Positions 46,646-56,088 are shown, counted from the stretch's first letter. The stretch: DNA of 64,000 bases from Aquipuribacter nitratireducens (GCF_037860835.1 NZ_JBBEOG010000003.1:124001-188000), one strand, 5' to 3'. The notes: a model not told the origin generated them from the letters alone. Made by a program: numbers and translations.

Positions 46646-47845
46646 TCAGGACGCGGCGTCGGCGATCTCGTCGGCGTCGAGGCCGAGCAGGAAGAGGACG
46701 GCGTCGAGGTACGGGCCGGTGAGGGCGGCGTCGGCCTGCTCGCGCACGAGCGGCTTCGCGTTGAAGGCGACCCCGAGGCCCGCCGCGGCGAGCATGTCGA
46801 GGTCGTTGGCGCCGTCGCCGATCGCGACGGTGCGCGACAGCGGCAGGTCCTCCTCCCGCGCGAAGGCGCGCAGCGCCTCGGCCTTGCCGGCGCGGTCGAC
46901 GACCCCGCCGAGCACCCGCCCCGTGAGCCGGCCCCCGGCGACCTCGAGCCGGTTCGCCCGCACCCGCCGGATCCCGAGGGACCGGGCGAGCGGGCCCACG
47001 ACCTCCATGAAGCCGCCCGACACCAGGGCGACGGTGAAGCCGAGCTCGTGGAGGGTCCGCACGAGCGTCCCGGCGCCCGGCGTGAGCCGGACCGCGTCGC
47101 GGACGTCGTCGAAGACCGACACGGGCAGCCCGGCCAGGGCGGCGACACGCTCGTGGAGGGACGCGGCGAAGTCGAGCTCGCCGCGCATGGCGCGCTCGGT
47201 GACGGCGGCGACCTCCGCCTCCCGGCCGGCGTGGGCGGCGAGGAGCTCGATGACCTCGTCCTGGATGAGCGTGGAGTCGACGTCCATCACGACGAGGCGG
47301 CGGCCGTGCCGCACGATCCCGCCGGGCGAGACGGCGACGTCGACGCCCTCCTCGCTCGCGCTGCGCGTGAGGGCCAGGCGCAGCGCCGTCATGTCGGACA
47401 CCCCGGACACGTCGAGCTCCAGGGCGGTGACGGGCTCGGAGGCCAGCCGGCGCAGGCGGTCGACGTTCGCGCCCGCCTCGGCGAGGACCCCGGCGACGGC
47501 GGCCACCGCCGCCGGCAGCAGCGGCCGGCCGAGCATCGTGACGTGGAGGTGCCCGCCGCGGCGGACCGTGGTGTCGCCGCGACCCGGGGTCGTCGCGCAC
47601 GCGAGGCCGAGCTCGGCCGCGCTGGTCGCGAGCGCCCGCTCGACCCCGGCGGCGTCCGTGCCCGGACCGAGACCGAGGAGCACGGCGAGGGTGAGCCGGG
47701 AGCGGACGACGACCTGCTCGACGTCGAGGACCTCGACGCCCGGCAGCGACGCCGCCGTGAAGAGCGCCGTCGTGAGGCCGGGGCGGTCCTCACCCGAGAC
47801 GGTCACCAGGAGCGTCGGCCCCCCGCCGGTGAGGCCGGGGCTCAC
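46646..47845 (-). CDS. serB: Phosphoserine phosphatase with N-terminal ACT domains
   Basis: Last step of serine synthesis; 399 aa. Two ACT-like domains (residues ~8-85 and ~95-170) precede a HAD phosphatase. The nucleophile Asp is in VVMDVDSTLIQDEV near residue 190, and motif III is GDGANDLDMLAAAGLGVAF. ACT domains suggest serine feedback, as in mycobacterial SerB2. GTG 47845 overlaps the LLM stop as GTGA. Confidence 0.95.
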   Translation of the reverse strand: MSPGLTGGGPTLLVTVSGEDRPGLTTALFTAASLPGVEVLDVEQVVVRSRLTLAVLLGLGPGTDAAGVERALATSAAELGLACATTPGRGDTTVRRGGHLHVTMLGRPLLPAAVAAVAGVLAEAGANVDRLRRLASEPVTALELDVSGVSDMTALRLALTRSASEEGVDVAVSPGGIVRHGRRLVVMDVDSTLIQDEVIELLAAHAGREAEVAAVTERAMRGELDFAASLHERVAALAGLPVSVFDDVRDAVRLTPGAGTLVRTLHELGFTVALVSGGFMEVVGPLARSLGIRRVRANRLEVAGGRLTGRVLGGVVDRAGKAEALRAFAREEDLPLSRTVAIGDGANDLDMLAAAGLGVAFNAKPLVREQADAALTGPYLDAVLFLLGLDADEIADAAS

Positions 47846-48648
47846 CCGCCGTTGACGCGGTCGCGCCAGGCGACCCAGCGCGACACCCGCGACAGGTCGT
47901 AGTCGGGTCCGCCGAGCCCGATCGTGAACAGGCGCGTGCCGAGGGCGCGCAGCCGCTCGCCGACGTCGTCCGGCTCGCCCTCGACCCCGGCGGAGCGCTC
48001 GATCGCCGACGGCTCGCGCTCCTCCGCGTCGCACCACTCGTCGAGGACGCGGTGCTTGCGGGCGATGACGTCGGCGTCGCCGAAGCCGTGCCAGATGTCG
48101 GCGTGGCGGGCCGTGAGGCGCAGCGTCTTCCGTTCCCCGCCCCCGCCGACCATGACGGGGATGCGCCGCGTCGGGGCCGGGTTGAGCGCCGACCAGCGGG
48201 CCTCGATCCGCACGAGCGCGTCGGCGAGCGTCGTGAGCCGGCTGCCGGCCGTGCCGAAGGGGTAGCCGTACTCGTCGTAGTCCCGCTCGAACCACCCGGC
48301 GCCGATGCCGAGCACGAGCCGCCCGCCGCTGATGTGGTCGACCGTGCGGGCCATGTCCGCGAGGAGGTCGGGGTTGCGGTAGCCGACGCACGTGACGAGC
48401 GCGCCGATCTCGGCGCGCTCGGTCTGCTCCGCCCAGGCACCGAGCATCGTCCAGCACTCGAAGTGGGCGCCGTCCGGGTCGCCGTACAGGGGGAAGAAGT
48501 GGTCCCAGTTGAAGATGACGTCGACCCCGGCCGCCTCGGCGGCGTCGACCGCCCGGCGGATCTCGTCGTACGTCGCGTGCTGCGGCTGCAGCTGCACCCC
48601 GATGCGGACGGGCCGGTCGTCGGCGCGGCCGCGTTCCCCGCCGCTCAC
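47842..48648 (-). CDS. LLM-class F420-dependent oxidoreductase
   Basis: A 268-aa luciferase-like TIM barrel protein. [30 protein letters not shown] and [19 protein letters not shown] are typical of the F420-using subgroup. The substrate is unknown. It overlaps both glgC and serB by four bases, so it is translated with a glycogen and a serine gene. Confidence 0.92.
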   Translation of the reverse strand: MSGGERGRADDRPVRIGVQLQPQHATYDEIRRAVDAAEAAGVDVIFNWDHFFPLYGDPDGAHFECWTMLGAWAEQTERAEIGALVTCVGYRNPDLLADMARTVDHISGGRLVLGIGAGWFERDYDEYGYPFGTAGSRLTTLADALVRIEARWSALNPAPTRRIPVMVGGGGERKTLRLTARHADIWHGFGDADVIARKHRVLDEWCDAEEREPSAIERSAGVEGEPDDVGERLRALGTRLFTIGLGGPDYDLSRVSRWVAWRDRVNGG

Positions 48649-49895
48649 CGGTCGAGCACCGTGCCCTTGGGCAGCACCGTGATGCCGGAGTCGGTGACGA
48701 CCAGCCCGCGCGCCCGGTCCTCGTCCGGCTCGATGCCGATGCGGACGCCCTCGCCGATGACGCAGTTCTTGTCGATGATCGCGCGGCGCACGACGGCGTG
48801 GCGGTGCACCTGGACGCTGTCCATGACGACGGAGTCGCTGACCGTGGCCCACGAGTGGACGTAGACGTTGGGGCTCAGCACCGAGTTCTCCACGAAGGCG
48901 CCGGACACCACCGAGCCGGGGGAGACGATGGAGTTGACGGCGTGGCCGATGCGGCCCTGCCAGCCGTGCACGAACTTCGCGGGCGGGTAGTACGTCTGCG
49001 CGGTGATGATCGGCCAGTCGTAGTTGTAGAGGTTGAACACCGGGTACACCGAGATGAGGTCCATGTGGGCCTCGTAGAAGGCGTCGATCGAGCCGACGTC
49101 CCGCCAGTAGTCGCGGTCGCGGTCGGTGGAGCCGGGCACGTCGTTGCGGATGAAGTCGTAGACCCCGCAGTCGTCGGCGTCGACGAAGCGCGGGACGATG
49201 TCGCCGCCCATGTCGTGCTTGCTGCCCTCGGTCTCCGCGTCGGCGGTCACCGCCTCCACCAGCGCCTCCGTGGTGAAGACGTAGTTGCCCATGGAGGCGA
49301 GGACCTCGTCGGGGGAGTCGGGCAGGCCCTGGGCGTCGGTCGGCTTCTCCCGCCAGCGCGCGATCCGGTCGGGCCGCTCGGCGTTGATCTCGATGACGCC
49401 GAACTGGTCGGCGAGCGACAGCGGCTGGCGGATGGCCGCGACCGTGCAGCCGACGCCGGTCTCGATGTGGGCGTCGACCATCTGGGAGAAGTCCATCCGG
49501 TACACGTGGTCGGCGCCGACGACGACGACGTAGTCCGGTCGCTCGTCGTTCACGAGGTTGAGGCTCTGGAGGATCGCGTCGGCGCTGCCGAGGTACCAGT
49601 GCTTGCCGAGGCGCTGCTGCGCCGGCACGGGCGCGACGTAGTTGCCGAACAGCGTCGTGAGCCGCCACGTCTGGGAGATGTGGCGGTCGAGGGAGTGCGA
49701 CTTGTACTGCGTGAGCACGACGACCTTGCGGTAGCCGGAGTTCACGACGTTGCTCAGGGCGAAGTCGATGAGGCGGTAGTTGCCGGCGAACGGGACGGCC
49801 GGCTTGGCGCGGTCCGCGGTCAGCGGCATCAGCCGCTTGCCCTCACCCCCCGCCAGGACGATCGCGAGGACCTTGCTGCCGCTCCGTCGGGCCAT
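48645..49895 (-). CDS. glgC: Glucose-1-phosphate adenylyltransferase
   Basis: Makes ADP-glucose for glycogen; 416 aa. The nucleotide loop [16 protein letters not shown] is at residues ~10-25. [19 protein letters not shown] binds activator and substrate, and [10 protein letters not shown] follows near residue 138. The left-handed beta-helix ([18 protein letters not shown], later [11 protein letters not shown]) is C-terminal. ATG 49895 has TAGGGT six bases upstream. Confidence 0.97.
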   Translation of the reverse strand: MARRSGSKVLAIVLAGGEGKRLMPLTADRAKPAVPFAGNYRLIDFALSNVVNSGYRKVVVLTQYKSHSLDRHISQTWRLTTLFGNYVAPVPAQQRLGKHWYLGSADAILQSLNLVNDERPDYVVVVGADHVYRMDFSQMVDAHIETGVGCTVAAIRQPLSLADQFGVIEINAERPDRIARWREKPTDAQGLPDSPDEVLASMGNYVFTTEALVEAVTADAETEGSKHDMGGDIVPRFVDADDCGVYDFIRNDVPGSTDRDRDYWRDVGSIDAFYEAHMDLISVYPVFNLYNYDWPIITAQTYYPPAKFVHGWQGRIGHAVNSIVSPGSVVSGAFVENSVLSPNVYVHSWATVSDSVVMDSVQVHRHAVVRRAIIDKNCVIGEGVRIGIEPDEDRARGLVVTDSGITVLPKGTVLDR

Positions 49896-49901
49896 GGCCC
49901 G

Positions 49902-49924
49902 ACCCTAGCCGTCTGCCCTAGCGT
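49902..49924. promoter_or_regulatory. Back-to-back -10 elements of glgC and glgA
   Basis: TAGGGT on the minus strand (49902-49907) is six bases before the glgC ATG. TAGCGT on the plus strand (49919-49924) is seven bases before the glgA GTG. Only 36 bases separate the two start codons, so each -35 must lie inside the other gene. Confidence 0.6.
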
Positions 49925-49931
49925 GTGTGCA

Positions 49932-51149
49932 GTGCACACTGGTGTGATCACGAAGGAGTGGCCCCCGGCGGTCTACGGCGGGGCGGGGGTTCACGTCGTC
50001 GAGCTCGTGCGGGCCCTGCGCGCCGCCGGCCACGAGGTGGACGTCCACGCGTTCGGCGAGCCGGAGCCCGGACCCGGCGTGCACGGTCACGTCGAGCCGC
50101 CGGACCTCGCGGGCGCGAACGCCGCGCTGCGGACGCTCGGGGTCGACCTGCGCGTGGCCGCGGCCGTCGACGCCGCCACCGCCGCCGGCCGCGCGCCGCA
50201 GCTGCTGCACTCCCACACGTGGTACGCCAACCTCGGCGGCCACCTCGCCGCGCGCCTGGTCGGGGTGCCGCACGTCGTCACCGCGCACAGCCTCGAGCCG
50301 ATGCGGCCGTGGAAGGCCGAGCAGCTCGGCGGCGGCTACCGGATCAGCTCGTGGGCGGAGGAGACCGCGTACCGGCACGCGGACGCCGTCATCGCCGTGA
50401 GCGCCGGCATGCGCGCCGACATCCTCGCGAGCTACCCGTTCCTCGAGCCCGAGCGCGTGCCCGTGGTGCACAACGGGATCGACGCCGACGACTGGCAGCG
50501 CGACGAGGGCACCGACGTCGTCGAGCGGCTCGGCATGGTCCCGGGCCGCCCCGCCGTCGTCTTCGTCGGTCGCATCACCCGGCAGAAGGGCCTGCCGTAC
50601 CTGCTGCGGGCGTGCGCGTCGTTGCCGCCGGAGGTGCAGGTCGTCCTCCTCGCCGGTGCCCCGGACACCCCGGAGATCGCCGCCGAGGTCCGTGGCCTCG
50701 TCGACACCCTCCGGGAGGGCCGCGACGGCGTGGTGTGGGTCGAGCAGATGCTGCCGCGCCCCGACGTGTGCCAGGTGCTGAGCCACGCGACGGTGTTCGT
50801 GTGCCCCTCGGTGTACGAGCCGCTCGGCATCGTCAACCTCGAGGCCATGGCGTGCGGCGCCGCGGTCGTCGGCACCGCGACCGGCGGCATCCCCGAGGTG
50901 GTCGACGACGGCCGCACGGGCTGGCTCGTGCCGATCGAGCAGGTGGGTGACGGCACCGGGACGCCGGTCGACCCCGACCGCTTCGTCGCCGACCTGGCCC
51001 GCACCCTCGTCGACGCGGTCGCCGACCCCGCCGAGGCCCGCCGGCGCGGGGCCGCCGGGCGCGAGCGGGCCGTCGCGGAGTTCTCGTGGCACACGGTCGC
51101 GGAGCGGACCGTCGCCGTCTACGAGGAGGCGCTCAGCCGGGCAGGCTGA
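49932..51149 (+). CDS. glgA: Glycogen synthase / GT4 glycosyltransferase GlgA
   Basis: A 405-aa GT4 enzyme using ADP-glucose, probably the actinobacterial GlgA/GlgM type. TKEWPPAVYGGAGVHVVEL is the donor-side loop near the N-terminus, HSHTWYANLGGHLAA near residue 90, FVGRITRQKGL near residue 215, and the C-terminal EPLGIVNLEAMACG carries the conserved Glu. The GTG at 49932 is chosen by leaderless spacing; GTG 49923 and 49944 are alternatives. It is divergent from glgC. Confidence 0.93.
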   Translation: MHTGVITKEWPPAVYGGAGVHVVELVRALRAAGHEVDVHAFGEPEPGPGVHGHVEPPDLAGANAALRTLGVDLRVAAAVDAATAAGRAPQLLHSHTWYANLGGHLAARLVGVPHVVTAHSLEPMRPWKAEQLGGGYRISSWAEETAYRHADAVIAVSAGMRADILASYPFLEPERVPVVHNGIDADDWQRDEGTDVVERLGMVPGRPAVVFVGRITRQKGLPYLLRACASLPPEVQVVLLAGAPDTPEIAAEVRGLVDTLREGRDGVVWVEQMLPRPDVCQVLSHATVFVCPSVYEPLGIVNLEAMACGAAVVGTATGGIPEVVDDGRTGWLVPIEQVGDGTGTPVDPDRFVADLARTLVDAVADPAEARRRGAAGRERAVAEFSWHTVAERTVAVYEEALSRAG

Positions 51150-51933
51150 CCGCCGCGACCACGGCGCCGCGGGCGGCGCGCGACAGCCCGGCGAGCGCGG
51201 CCGCGCGTTCGGCCGCCTCCCAGCCGGACACCGTCCCGCCCGGGTCGACCGCGGCGGCGTCGAGGATCGCGAGGACGTGCTCGGCGCGGGTGAGCAGCCG
51301 GAGCGCGCGCGGCGGCAGCGTGCCGGGCAGCCGCTGCGACGTCGCACCGCCCTGGCGGAGCGCCGCGGCCGGGTCGTCGCGCCACGACGCGACGTCGAGG
51401 CGCTCGATCGCGTCCGTCGCCTCCGCGAGCGCCGAGCGGAACTCGCGGTCGGCCTCGGCGACGCTCGTGTGGACCGGCGACGCCGGACGGTCCGTGCGGT
51501 GGACGCGCCACGTCACGTGGGCGCCGACGTCGCCCTCCGGGCCGAACTCCTCGACCTCGGGCACGAGCGCGAGACCTGCGGGACCGGCCCGGTCCGGCAG
51601 CCCGTCGACGACGACGCAGCCGCCGGCCTCGACCGCGGCGGCGAGGACGGCGGCGGGGCCCGGCACGCCGCGCACGTCCCCGGGCGCGGGGAGGGCGCAC
51701 GACACGCGGACCGGCGCCTCCTCGCCCGCGGCGGCCAGGAGCACGAGGAGGTCCGACAGGTACCCGGGGTCCGGCAGGGGGAGCCCGGCGGGCGGGGTCG
51801 CGCCGAGCTCGACCGCGACCGTGTGCGGCTCGTCGGACCCCGTCACCGCGGCGAGGGCGTCCGCGGCGCCGCAGCGCCCGGCGGCGACGGCGCCGGCCCA
51901 GGCGGCGAGCAACGCCGGGCGGGGGAGGGTCAC
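51133..51933 (-). CDS. Conserved actinobacterial hypothetical protein
   Basis: A 266-aa protein I do not recognise. It is rich in Ala, Arg and acidic residues, has no signal peptide or clear membrane span, and contains WRVHRTDRPASPVHTSVAEAD and REFRSALAEATDAIERLDV. The GTG start has TACCCT six bases upstream. Its 3' end overlaps glgA by 17 bases, tail to tail. Confidence 0.7.
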   Translation of the reverse strand: MTLPRPALLAAWAGAVAAGRCGAADALAAVTGSDEPHTVAVELGATPPAGLPLPDPGYLSDLLVLLAAAGEEAPVRVSCALPAPGDVRGVPGPAAVLAAAVEAGGCVVVDGLPDRAGPAGLALVPEVEEFGPEGDVGAHVTWRVHRTDRPASPVHTSVAEADREFRSALAEATDAIERLDVASWRDDPAAALRQGGATSQRLPGTLPPRALRLLTRAEHVLAILDAAAVDPGGTVSGWEAAERAAALAGLSRAARGAVVAAVSLPG

Positions 51934-51939
51934 GAGGGC

Positions 51940-51961
51940 AGGGTAGGCGTCCCGCTACCGT
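51940..51961. promoter_or_regulatory. Back-to-back -10 elements, 51933 and 51969 genes
   Basis: TACCCT on the minus strand (51940-51945) is six bases before GTG 51933. TACCGT on the plus strand (51956-51961) is seven bases before ATG 51969. The start codons are 35 bases apart, the same layout as glgC/glgA. Confidence 0.55.
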
Positions 51962-51968
51962 GACCCGC

Positions 51969-52790
51969 ATGCCGGACGCCGCCGCCGACCCTCCCGTCGC
52001 GCCCGTCCCGCCCGTCGTGGACCTCGACGGCGTGGGGGTCGTCCGCTCCGGCAGCCACCTGCTCCGCGACGTCGACTGGACGGTGGGCGACGGCGAGCGC
52101 TGGGTCGTGCTCGGTCCGAACGGCGCGGGCAAGACGACGCTCTTCGACATCCTGTCCGCCCGCAGCTACCCCTCCTCGGGGCGCGCCACCATCCTCGGGG
52201 AGACCCTCGGGGAGGTCGACGTCTTCGAGCTGCGGCCCCGGATCGGGCTCAGCAGCGCGAGCCTCGCCGCGACGGTGCCCGACCGCGAGCGGGTGCGGGA
52301 CGTCGTGCTGACCGCCGCGCACGGCGTCGTGGGTCGCTTCCGCGAGCCGTACGAGCAGGTCGACGCCGACCGGGCCGACGCCCTCCTCGACGCCTTCGGG
52401 GTGAGCGGCCTCGGCGACCGGACCTTCGGCACGCTGTCGGAGGGGGAGCGCAAGCGCGTCCTCGTCGCCCGTGCGGTCATGACCGACCCCGAGCTGCTCC
52501 TGCTCGACGAGCCGGCCGCGGGCCTCGACCTGCGCGGTCGCGAGGACCTCGTGACGGGCCTCGCGCACCTCGCCGCCAGCCACTCCGCCCCCACGACCGT
52601 CCTCGTCACCCACCACGTCGAGGAGATCCCGCCGGGCTTCGACCACGTCCTCCTCCTGCGCGGCGGCGAGGTGGTGGCGGCGGGACCGATCGAGCTCGTG
52701 CTGACGGCGGCCGCCCTGTCGGATACGTTCGGCCTGCCGCTGGAGGTCTCGGTGGACGACGGCCGCTGGAGCGCGCGCGCCGCGCGCTGA
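51969..52790 (+). CDS. ABC ATPase, stand-alone
   Basis: A 273-aa ATPase with no permease beside it. Walker A is LGPNGAGKTTLFDILSA near residue 48. The signature is TLSEGERKRVLVARA (Glu in place of the second Gly), Walker B LLLLDEPAAGLDL, and the switch HHVEEIPPGF. It resembles the YlmA/ModF-like iron or molybdate ATPases in sequence layout; the function is uncertain. ATG 51969 fits the leaderless spacing; GTG 51960 is an alternative. Confidence 0.9.
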   Translation: MPDAAADPPVAPVPPVVDLDGVGVVRSGSHLLRDVDWTVGDGERWVVLGPNGAGKTTLFDILSARSYPSSGRATILGETLGEVDVFELRPRIGLSSASLAATVPDRERVRDVVLTAAHGVVGRFREPYEQVDADRADALLDAFGVSGLGDRTFGTLSEGERKRVLVARAVMTDPELLLLDEPAAGLDLRGREDLVTGLAHLAASHSAPTTVLVTHHVEEIPPGFDHVLLLRGGEVVAAGPIELVLTAAALSDTFGLPLEVSVDDGRWSARAAR

Positions 52791-52814
52791 GACCGACGGG
52801 GAAGGGGGGCTGCG

Positions 52815-53303
52815 GTGGACGTCCTGCGGGAGTCGCAGTGGGTGCTGTGGGTCGCGGGTGCGCTCGTGCTCGGGCTGCTCGAGCTCACGAGCCTCGACTT
52901 CGTCTTCGCCATGCTCGTGGCGGGCGCCCTCGCCGCCGCGGTCCTCGCGGCGCTCGGGCTCGGCTTCGGGTGGCAGGTGGCGGCGTTCAGCGTCGTGAGC
53001 CTCGTCGGGCTCGTGCTCGTGCGGCCCGCCATCAAGCGGTGGGCCGTGCGGTCCAACCCGGACGTCCCCACCAACGCCGACGCCCTGCCCGGGCGGCGCG
53101 CCCTCACCCTCACCGCCGTCGACGACCGATCCGGGCAGGTGAAGCTCGCGGGCGAGACGTGGAGCGCCCGCTCCGCCGACCGCAGCGCCACCATCCCGGC
53201 CGACACCGACGTCGTCGTCGTCCGCATCGAGGGCGCCACCGCGGTCGTGTCGCCCGACCCGGCCGCCCCGCCCGCCAGCCCCCCGAGATCGGAGCACCCG
53301 TGA
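52815..53303 (+). CDS. NfeD-like membrane protein
   Basis: A 162-aa short NfeD protein. Two or three membrane helices (~10-75) precede an OB-fold domain (ALTLTAVDDRSGQVKLAGE, ~95-145). Such proteins partner SPFH proteins in membrane microdomains. GTG 52815 has GGAAGGGGGG upstream, one of the strongest ribosome sites here. The SPFH gene overlaps the stop. Confidence 0.92.
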   Translation: MDVLRESQWVLWVAGALVLGLLELTSLDFVFAMLVAGALAAAVLAALGLGFGWQVAAFSVVSLVGLVLVRPAIKRWAVRSNPDVPTNADALPGRRALTLTAVDDRSGQVKLAGETWSARSADRSATIPADTDVVVVRIEGATAVVSPDPAAPPASPPRSEHP

Positions 53304-54439
53304 CCTTCGGACAGATCCTCACGACGATCGTCCTCGTCCTCGTCGTCATCGTCGTCGCCACGACGATCATCCGGGCGGTCCGCATCGTCCAGCAGGCGAC
53401 CGCCGTCATCATCGAGCGGCTCGGCAAGTACCAGAAGACCCTCAACGCCGGGCTGCACTTCCTCGTGCCGTTCATCGACCGGCCGCGGGCGACCGTCGAC
53501 CTGCGCGAGCAGGTCGTCAGCTTCCCGCCGCAGCCGGTCATCACGAGCGACAACCTCGTGGTGAGCATCGACACCGTCATCTACTTCCAGGTCACCGACC
53601 CGAAGGCCGCGACGTACGAGATCGCGAACTTCATCCAGGGCATCGAGCAGCTGACGGTGACGACGCTGCGGAACGTCATCGGCTCGATGGACCTCGAGCA
53701 GACGCTGACGAGCCGCGACCAGATCAACGGCCAGCTCCGCGGCGTCCTCGACGAGGCGACCGGCAAGTGGGGCATCCGCGTCAACCGCGTCGAGCTCAAG
53801 GCCATCGACCCGCCCGCGAGCGTGCAGGACTCGATGGAGAAGCAGATGCGCGCCGAGCGCGACCGCCGCGCCGCCATCCTCACCGCGGAGGGCGTCAAGC
53901 AGTCGGCGATCCTCACCGCCGAGGGCGAGAAGCAGTCGGCGATCCTCACCGCCGAGGGCCAGGCCCAGTCGGCGATCCTCAAGGCGCAGGGCGAGTCCCG
54001 CGCCATCCAGCAGGTGTTCGAGGCCATCCACAAGGGCAACCCGGACGACAAGCTCCTCGCCTACCAGTACCTGCAGGTGCTGCCCCAGATCGCCCGCGGG
54101 CAGTCGAACAAGATGTGGATCGTCCCCAGCGAGCTCACCGAGGCGCTGTCCGGCATCGGACGCGCCCTCGGCGGCCAGGGCCGCGACACCGGCGGCTACA
54201 AGGGCGAGCCGATGGGCGACGACGCGTTCGGCGACATCGGCGCCCCGGTGCTCGAGGACCCGGCGGAGGCCCTCGAGCGCGCGAAGGCGGAGGCCGCGGG
54301 CGCGACGCGGGACGCCGAGCGCGCCGAGCAGACCACCCGGCGCGGACCCGGCGGGGGCGCCGCGCCGCCCGCGCCCCCGGCACCTCCTGCCTCCCCGTCG
54401 CCCGCTGACGGGTCGGAGCCGCCGCGGGGCGACGCCTGA
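53300..54439 (+). CDS. SPFH/stomatin-family membrane protein (QmcA-like)
   Basis: A 379-aa protein with one N-terminal membrane helix (~5-28) and an SPFH domain (VPFIDRPRATVDLREQVVSF). A coiled segment near residues 185-245 carries four copies of an 11-residue repeat (SAILTAEGEKQ type). The C-terminal 60 residues are Ala/Gly/Pro-rich and unconserved. GTG 53300 overlaps nfeD as GTGA. Together they form a standard NfeD-stomatin pair that scaffolds membrane complexes. Confidence 0.94.
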   Translation: MTFGQILTTIVLVLVVIVVATTIIRAVRIVQQATAVIIERLGKYQKTLNAGLHFLVPFIDRPRATVDLREQVVSFPPQPVITSDNLVVSIDTVIYFQVTDPKAATYEIANFIQGIEQLTVTTLRNVIGSMDLEQTLTSRDQINGQLRGVLDEATGKWGIRVNRVELKAIDPPASVQDSMEKQMRAERDRRAAILTAEGVKQSAILTAEGEKQSAILTAEGQAQSAILKAQGESRAIQQVFEAIHKGNPDDKLLAYQYLQVLPQIARGQSNKMWIVPSELTEALSGIGRALGGQGRDTGGYKGEPMGDDAFGDIGAPVLEDPAEALERAKAEAAGATRDAERAEQTTRRGPGGGAAPPAPPAPPASPSPADGSEPPRGDA

Positions 54440-56052
54440 GCGAGCTGCCCCCGCTCGTCGACCCGGACCTGCCGGAGCGGGACCCCGGGTCGACGCGGTG
54501 GTGCTTCGCCGACCAGCTCGGCCCGCACTTCCTCGACGACGCGGCGCCGGACGCGAGGGACGGGGGCGACGTCGTGCTCGTCGAGGCGACCTCGGTGTTC
54601 CGGCGCCGCGCGTTCCACCGCCGCAAGGCGCACCTCGTCCTGTCGGCGCTGCGACACCGCGCCGCCGAGCTGGGGGACCGGGCGCGGCACGTGCGGGCCG
54701 ACACGTACGTCGAGGGGCTCGCCGAGGCGGGCGTCTCGCCGGAGCGGCCGGTCAGCGTGTGCGACCCCACGACGTGGGCGGCGCGGCGCCTCGTCCGCCG
54801 CCTCGCCGCGGGTGACGTCGGCCCGGGCGCGGGGAGCGTCCGGGTCCTCGCCCCGCGCGGGTTCGCCTCCGGGCACGGCGACTTCGCCGCCTGGGTCGCC
54901 GACCGCGGGGAGCGGCGGCTGCTGCAGGACGACTGGTACCGCCGCTCGCGGCGCCGCCTCGGCGTGCTCGTCGAGGCCGACGGCGAGCCCGTCGGCGGAC
55001 GCTGGTCCTTCGACGAGGACAACCGGGAGCCCCCGCCGCGGGGCGCCACGACGCTCGTCGCCTCCGACGCGCCCGCGACCGAGGCGCTGCGGGAGCCGTG
55101 GTGGCCGCAGGAGGACGACGTCGACGCGGAGGTGCGCGACGACCTCGACCGCATGGCCCGCGACGACGGCGTCACGTTCCTCGGCGACGACGGCCCCCGC
55201 CGCTTCGCCGTCACCCACGACGAGGCGCGCCGCGCGCTGCGGCACTTCCTCGCCCACCGCCTCGACGCCTTCGGGCCCTACGAGGACGCCATGCTGGCGG
55301 GTGACCGGTGGATGGCCCACTCCCTGCTGTCGGCGCCGCTCAACCTCGGTCTCCTCGACCCCGTGCGGGTCGCCCGGGACGCCGTGGGCCGGCTGCGGCA
55401 CGGCGCCCGGCTCGCGAGCGTCGAGGGGTTCGTCCGCCAGGTGGTCGGGTGGCGGGACTACGTGTGGCACCTGTACTGGCAGCAGGGCGAGGACTACCGC
55501 CGTCGCAACGCGCTGCAGGCGCGCCGGGCGCTGCCGGAGTGGTTCGCCGACCTCGACGCCGGCGGGCAGGTGCGGGCGGCCTGCCTGTCCGACGTGCTCG
55601 GCAGCGTCCGCGAGGAGGGCTGGGCGCACCACATCCCGCGGCTCATGGTGCTGGGGAACTGGGCGCTGCAGCACCGCTACGACCCGAGGGCCGTCACCGA
55701 CTGGTTCCACCGGGCCTTCGTCGACGGCTACGACTGGGTGATGGTGCCGAACGTCGTCGGCATGTCCCTGCACGGCGACGGCGGGGTGATGGCGACGAAG
55801 CCGTACGCGTCCGGCGGTGCCTACATCGACCGCATGTCGGACTACTGCGGCCGCTGCCCCTACGACCCGAAGGTGCGGGTGGGGGAGACCGCGTGCCCCT
55901 TCACGGCCGGGTACTGGGCGTTCGTCGACGCCAACCGGGAGCGGCTCGCGGGCAACCCGCGGACCTCGCGCGCCGTCGCGGGCCTCGACCGGCTCAAGGA
56001 CCGCGACGCGCTGCTCGAGCAGGAGCGCCGCCGGGGTGGCGACGCCCCCTGA
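54436..56052 (+). CDS. Cryptochrome/photolyase-related FeS protein, CTG start likely
   Basis: Photolyase-related protein of the prokaryotic FeS type, 538 aa from CTG 54436. The N-terminal STRWCFADQLGPHFLDD lies upstream of the first GTG (54574), so that GTG cannot be the start. An in-frame stop at 54406-54408 leaves CTG 54436 as the first candidate; it overlaps the SPFH stop as CTGA. The C-terminal half has the FAD-binding region (GWRDYVWHLYW) and cysteines of an Fe-S cluster (YCGRCPYDP and ETACPF). Probably repairs UV lesions or senses light. Confidence 0.9.
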   Translation: MSELPPLVDPDLPERDPGSTRWCFADQLGPHFLDDAAPDARDGGDVVLVEATSVFRRRAFHRRKAHLVLSALRHRAAELGDRARHVRADTYVEGLAEAGVSPERPVSVCDPTTWAARRLVRRLAAGDVGPGAGSVRVLAPRGFASGHGDFAAWVADRGERRLLQDDWYRRSRRRLGVLVEADGEPVGGRWSFDEDNREPPPRGATTLVASDAPATEALREPWWPQEDDVDAEVRDDLDRMARDDGVTFLGDDGPRRFAVTHDEARRALRHFLAHRLDAFGPYEDAMLAGDRWMAHSLLSAPLNLGLLDPVRVARDAVGRLRHGARLASVEGFVRQVVGWRDYVWHLYWQQGEDYRRRNALQARRALPEWFADLDAGGQVRAACLSDVLGSVREEGWAHHIPRLMVLGNWALQHRYDPRAVTDWFHRAFVDGYDWVMVPNVVGMSLHGDGGVMATKPYASGGAYIDRMSDYCGRCPYDPKVRVGETACPFTAGYWAFVDANRERLAGNPRTSRAVAGLDRLKDRDALLEQERRRGGDAP

Positions 56053-56074
56053 GGGCGGGCCCGGGGCGCTGCAG

Positions 56075-56080
56075 TACCGT
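56075..56080 (+). promoter_or_regulatory. -10 element of the TSUP gene, leaderless
   Basis: TACCGT, eight bases before GTG 56089, with no Shine-Dalgarno. Confidence 0.45.
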
Positions 56081-56088
56081 CACCGCTC

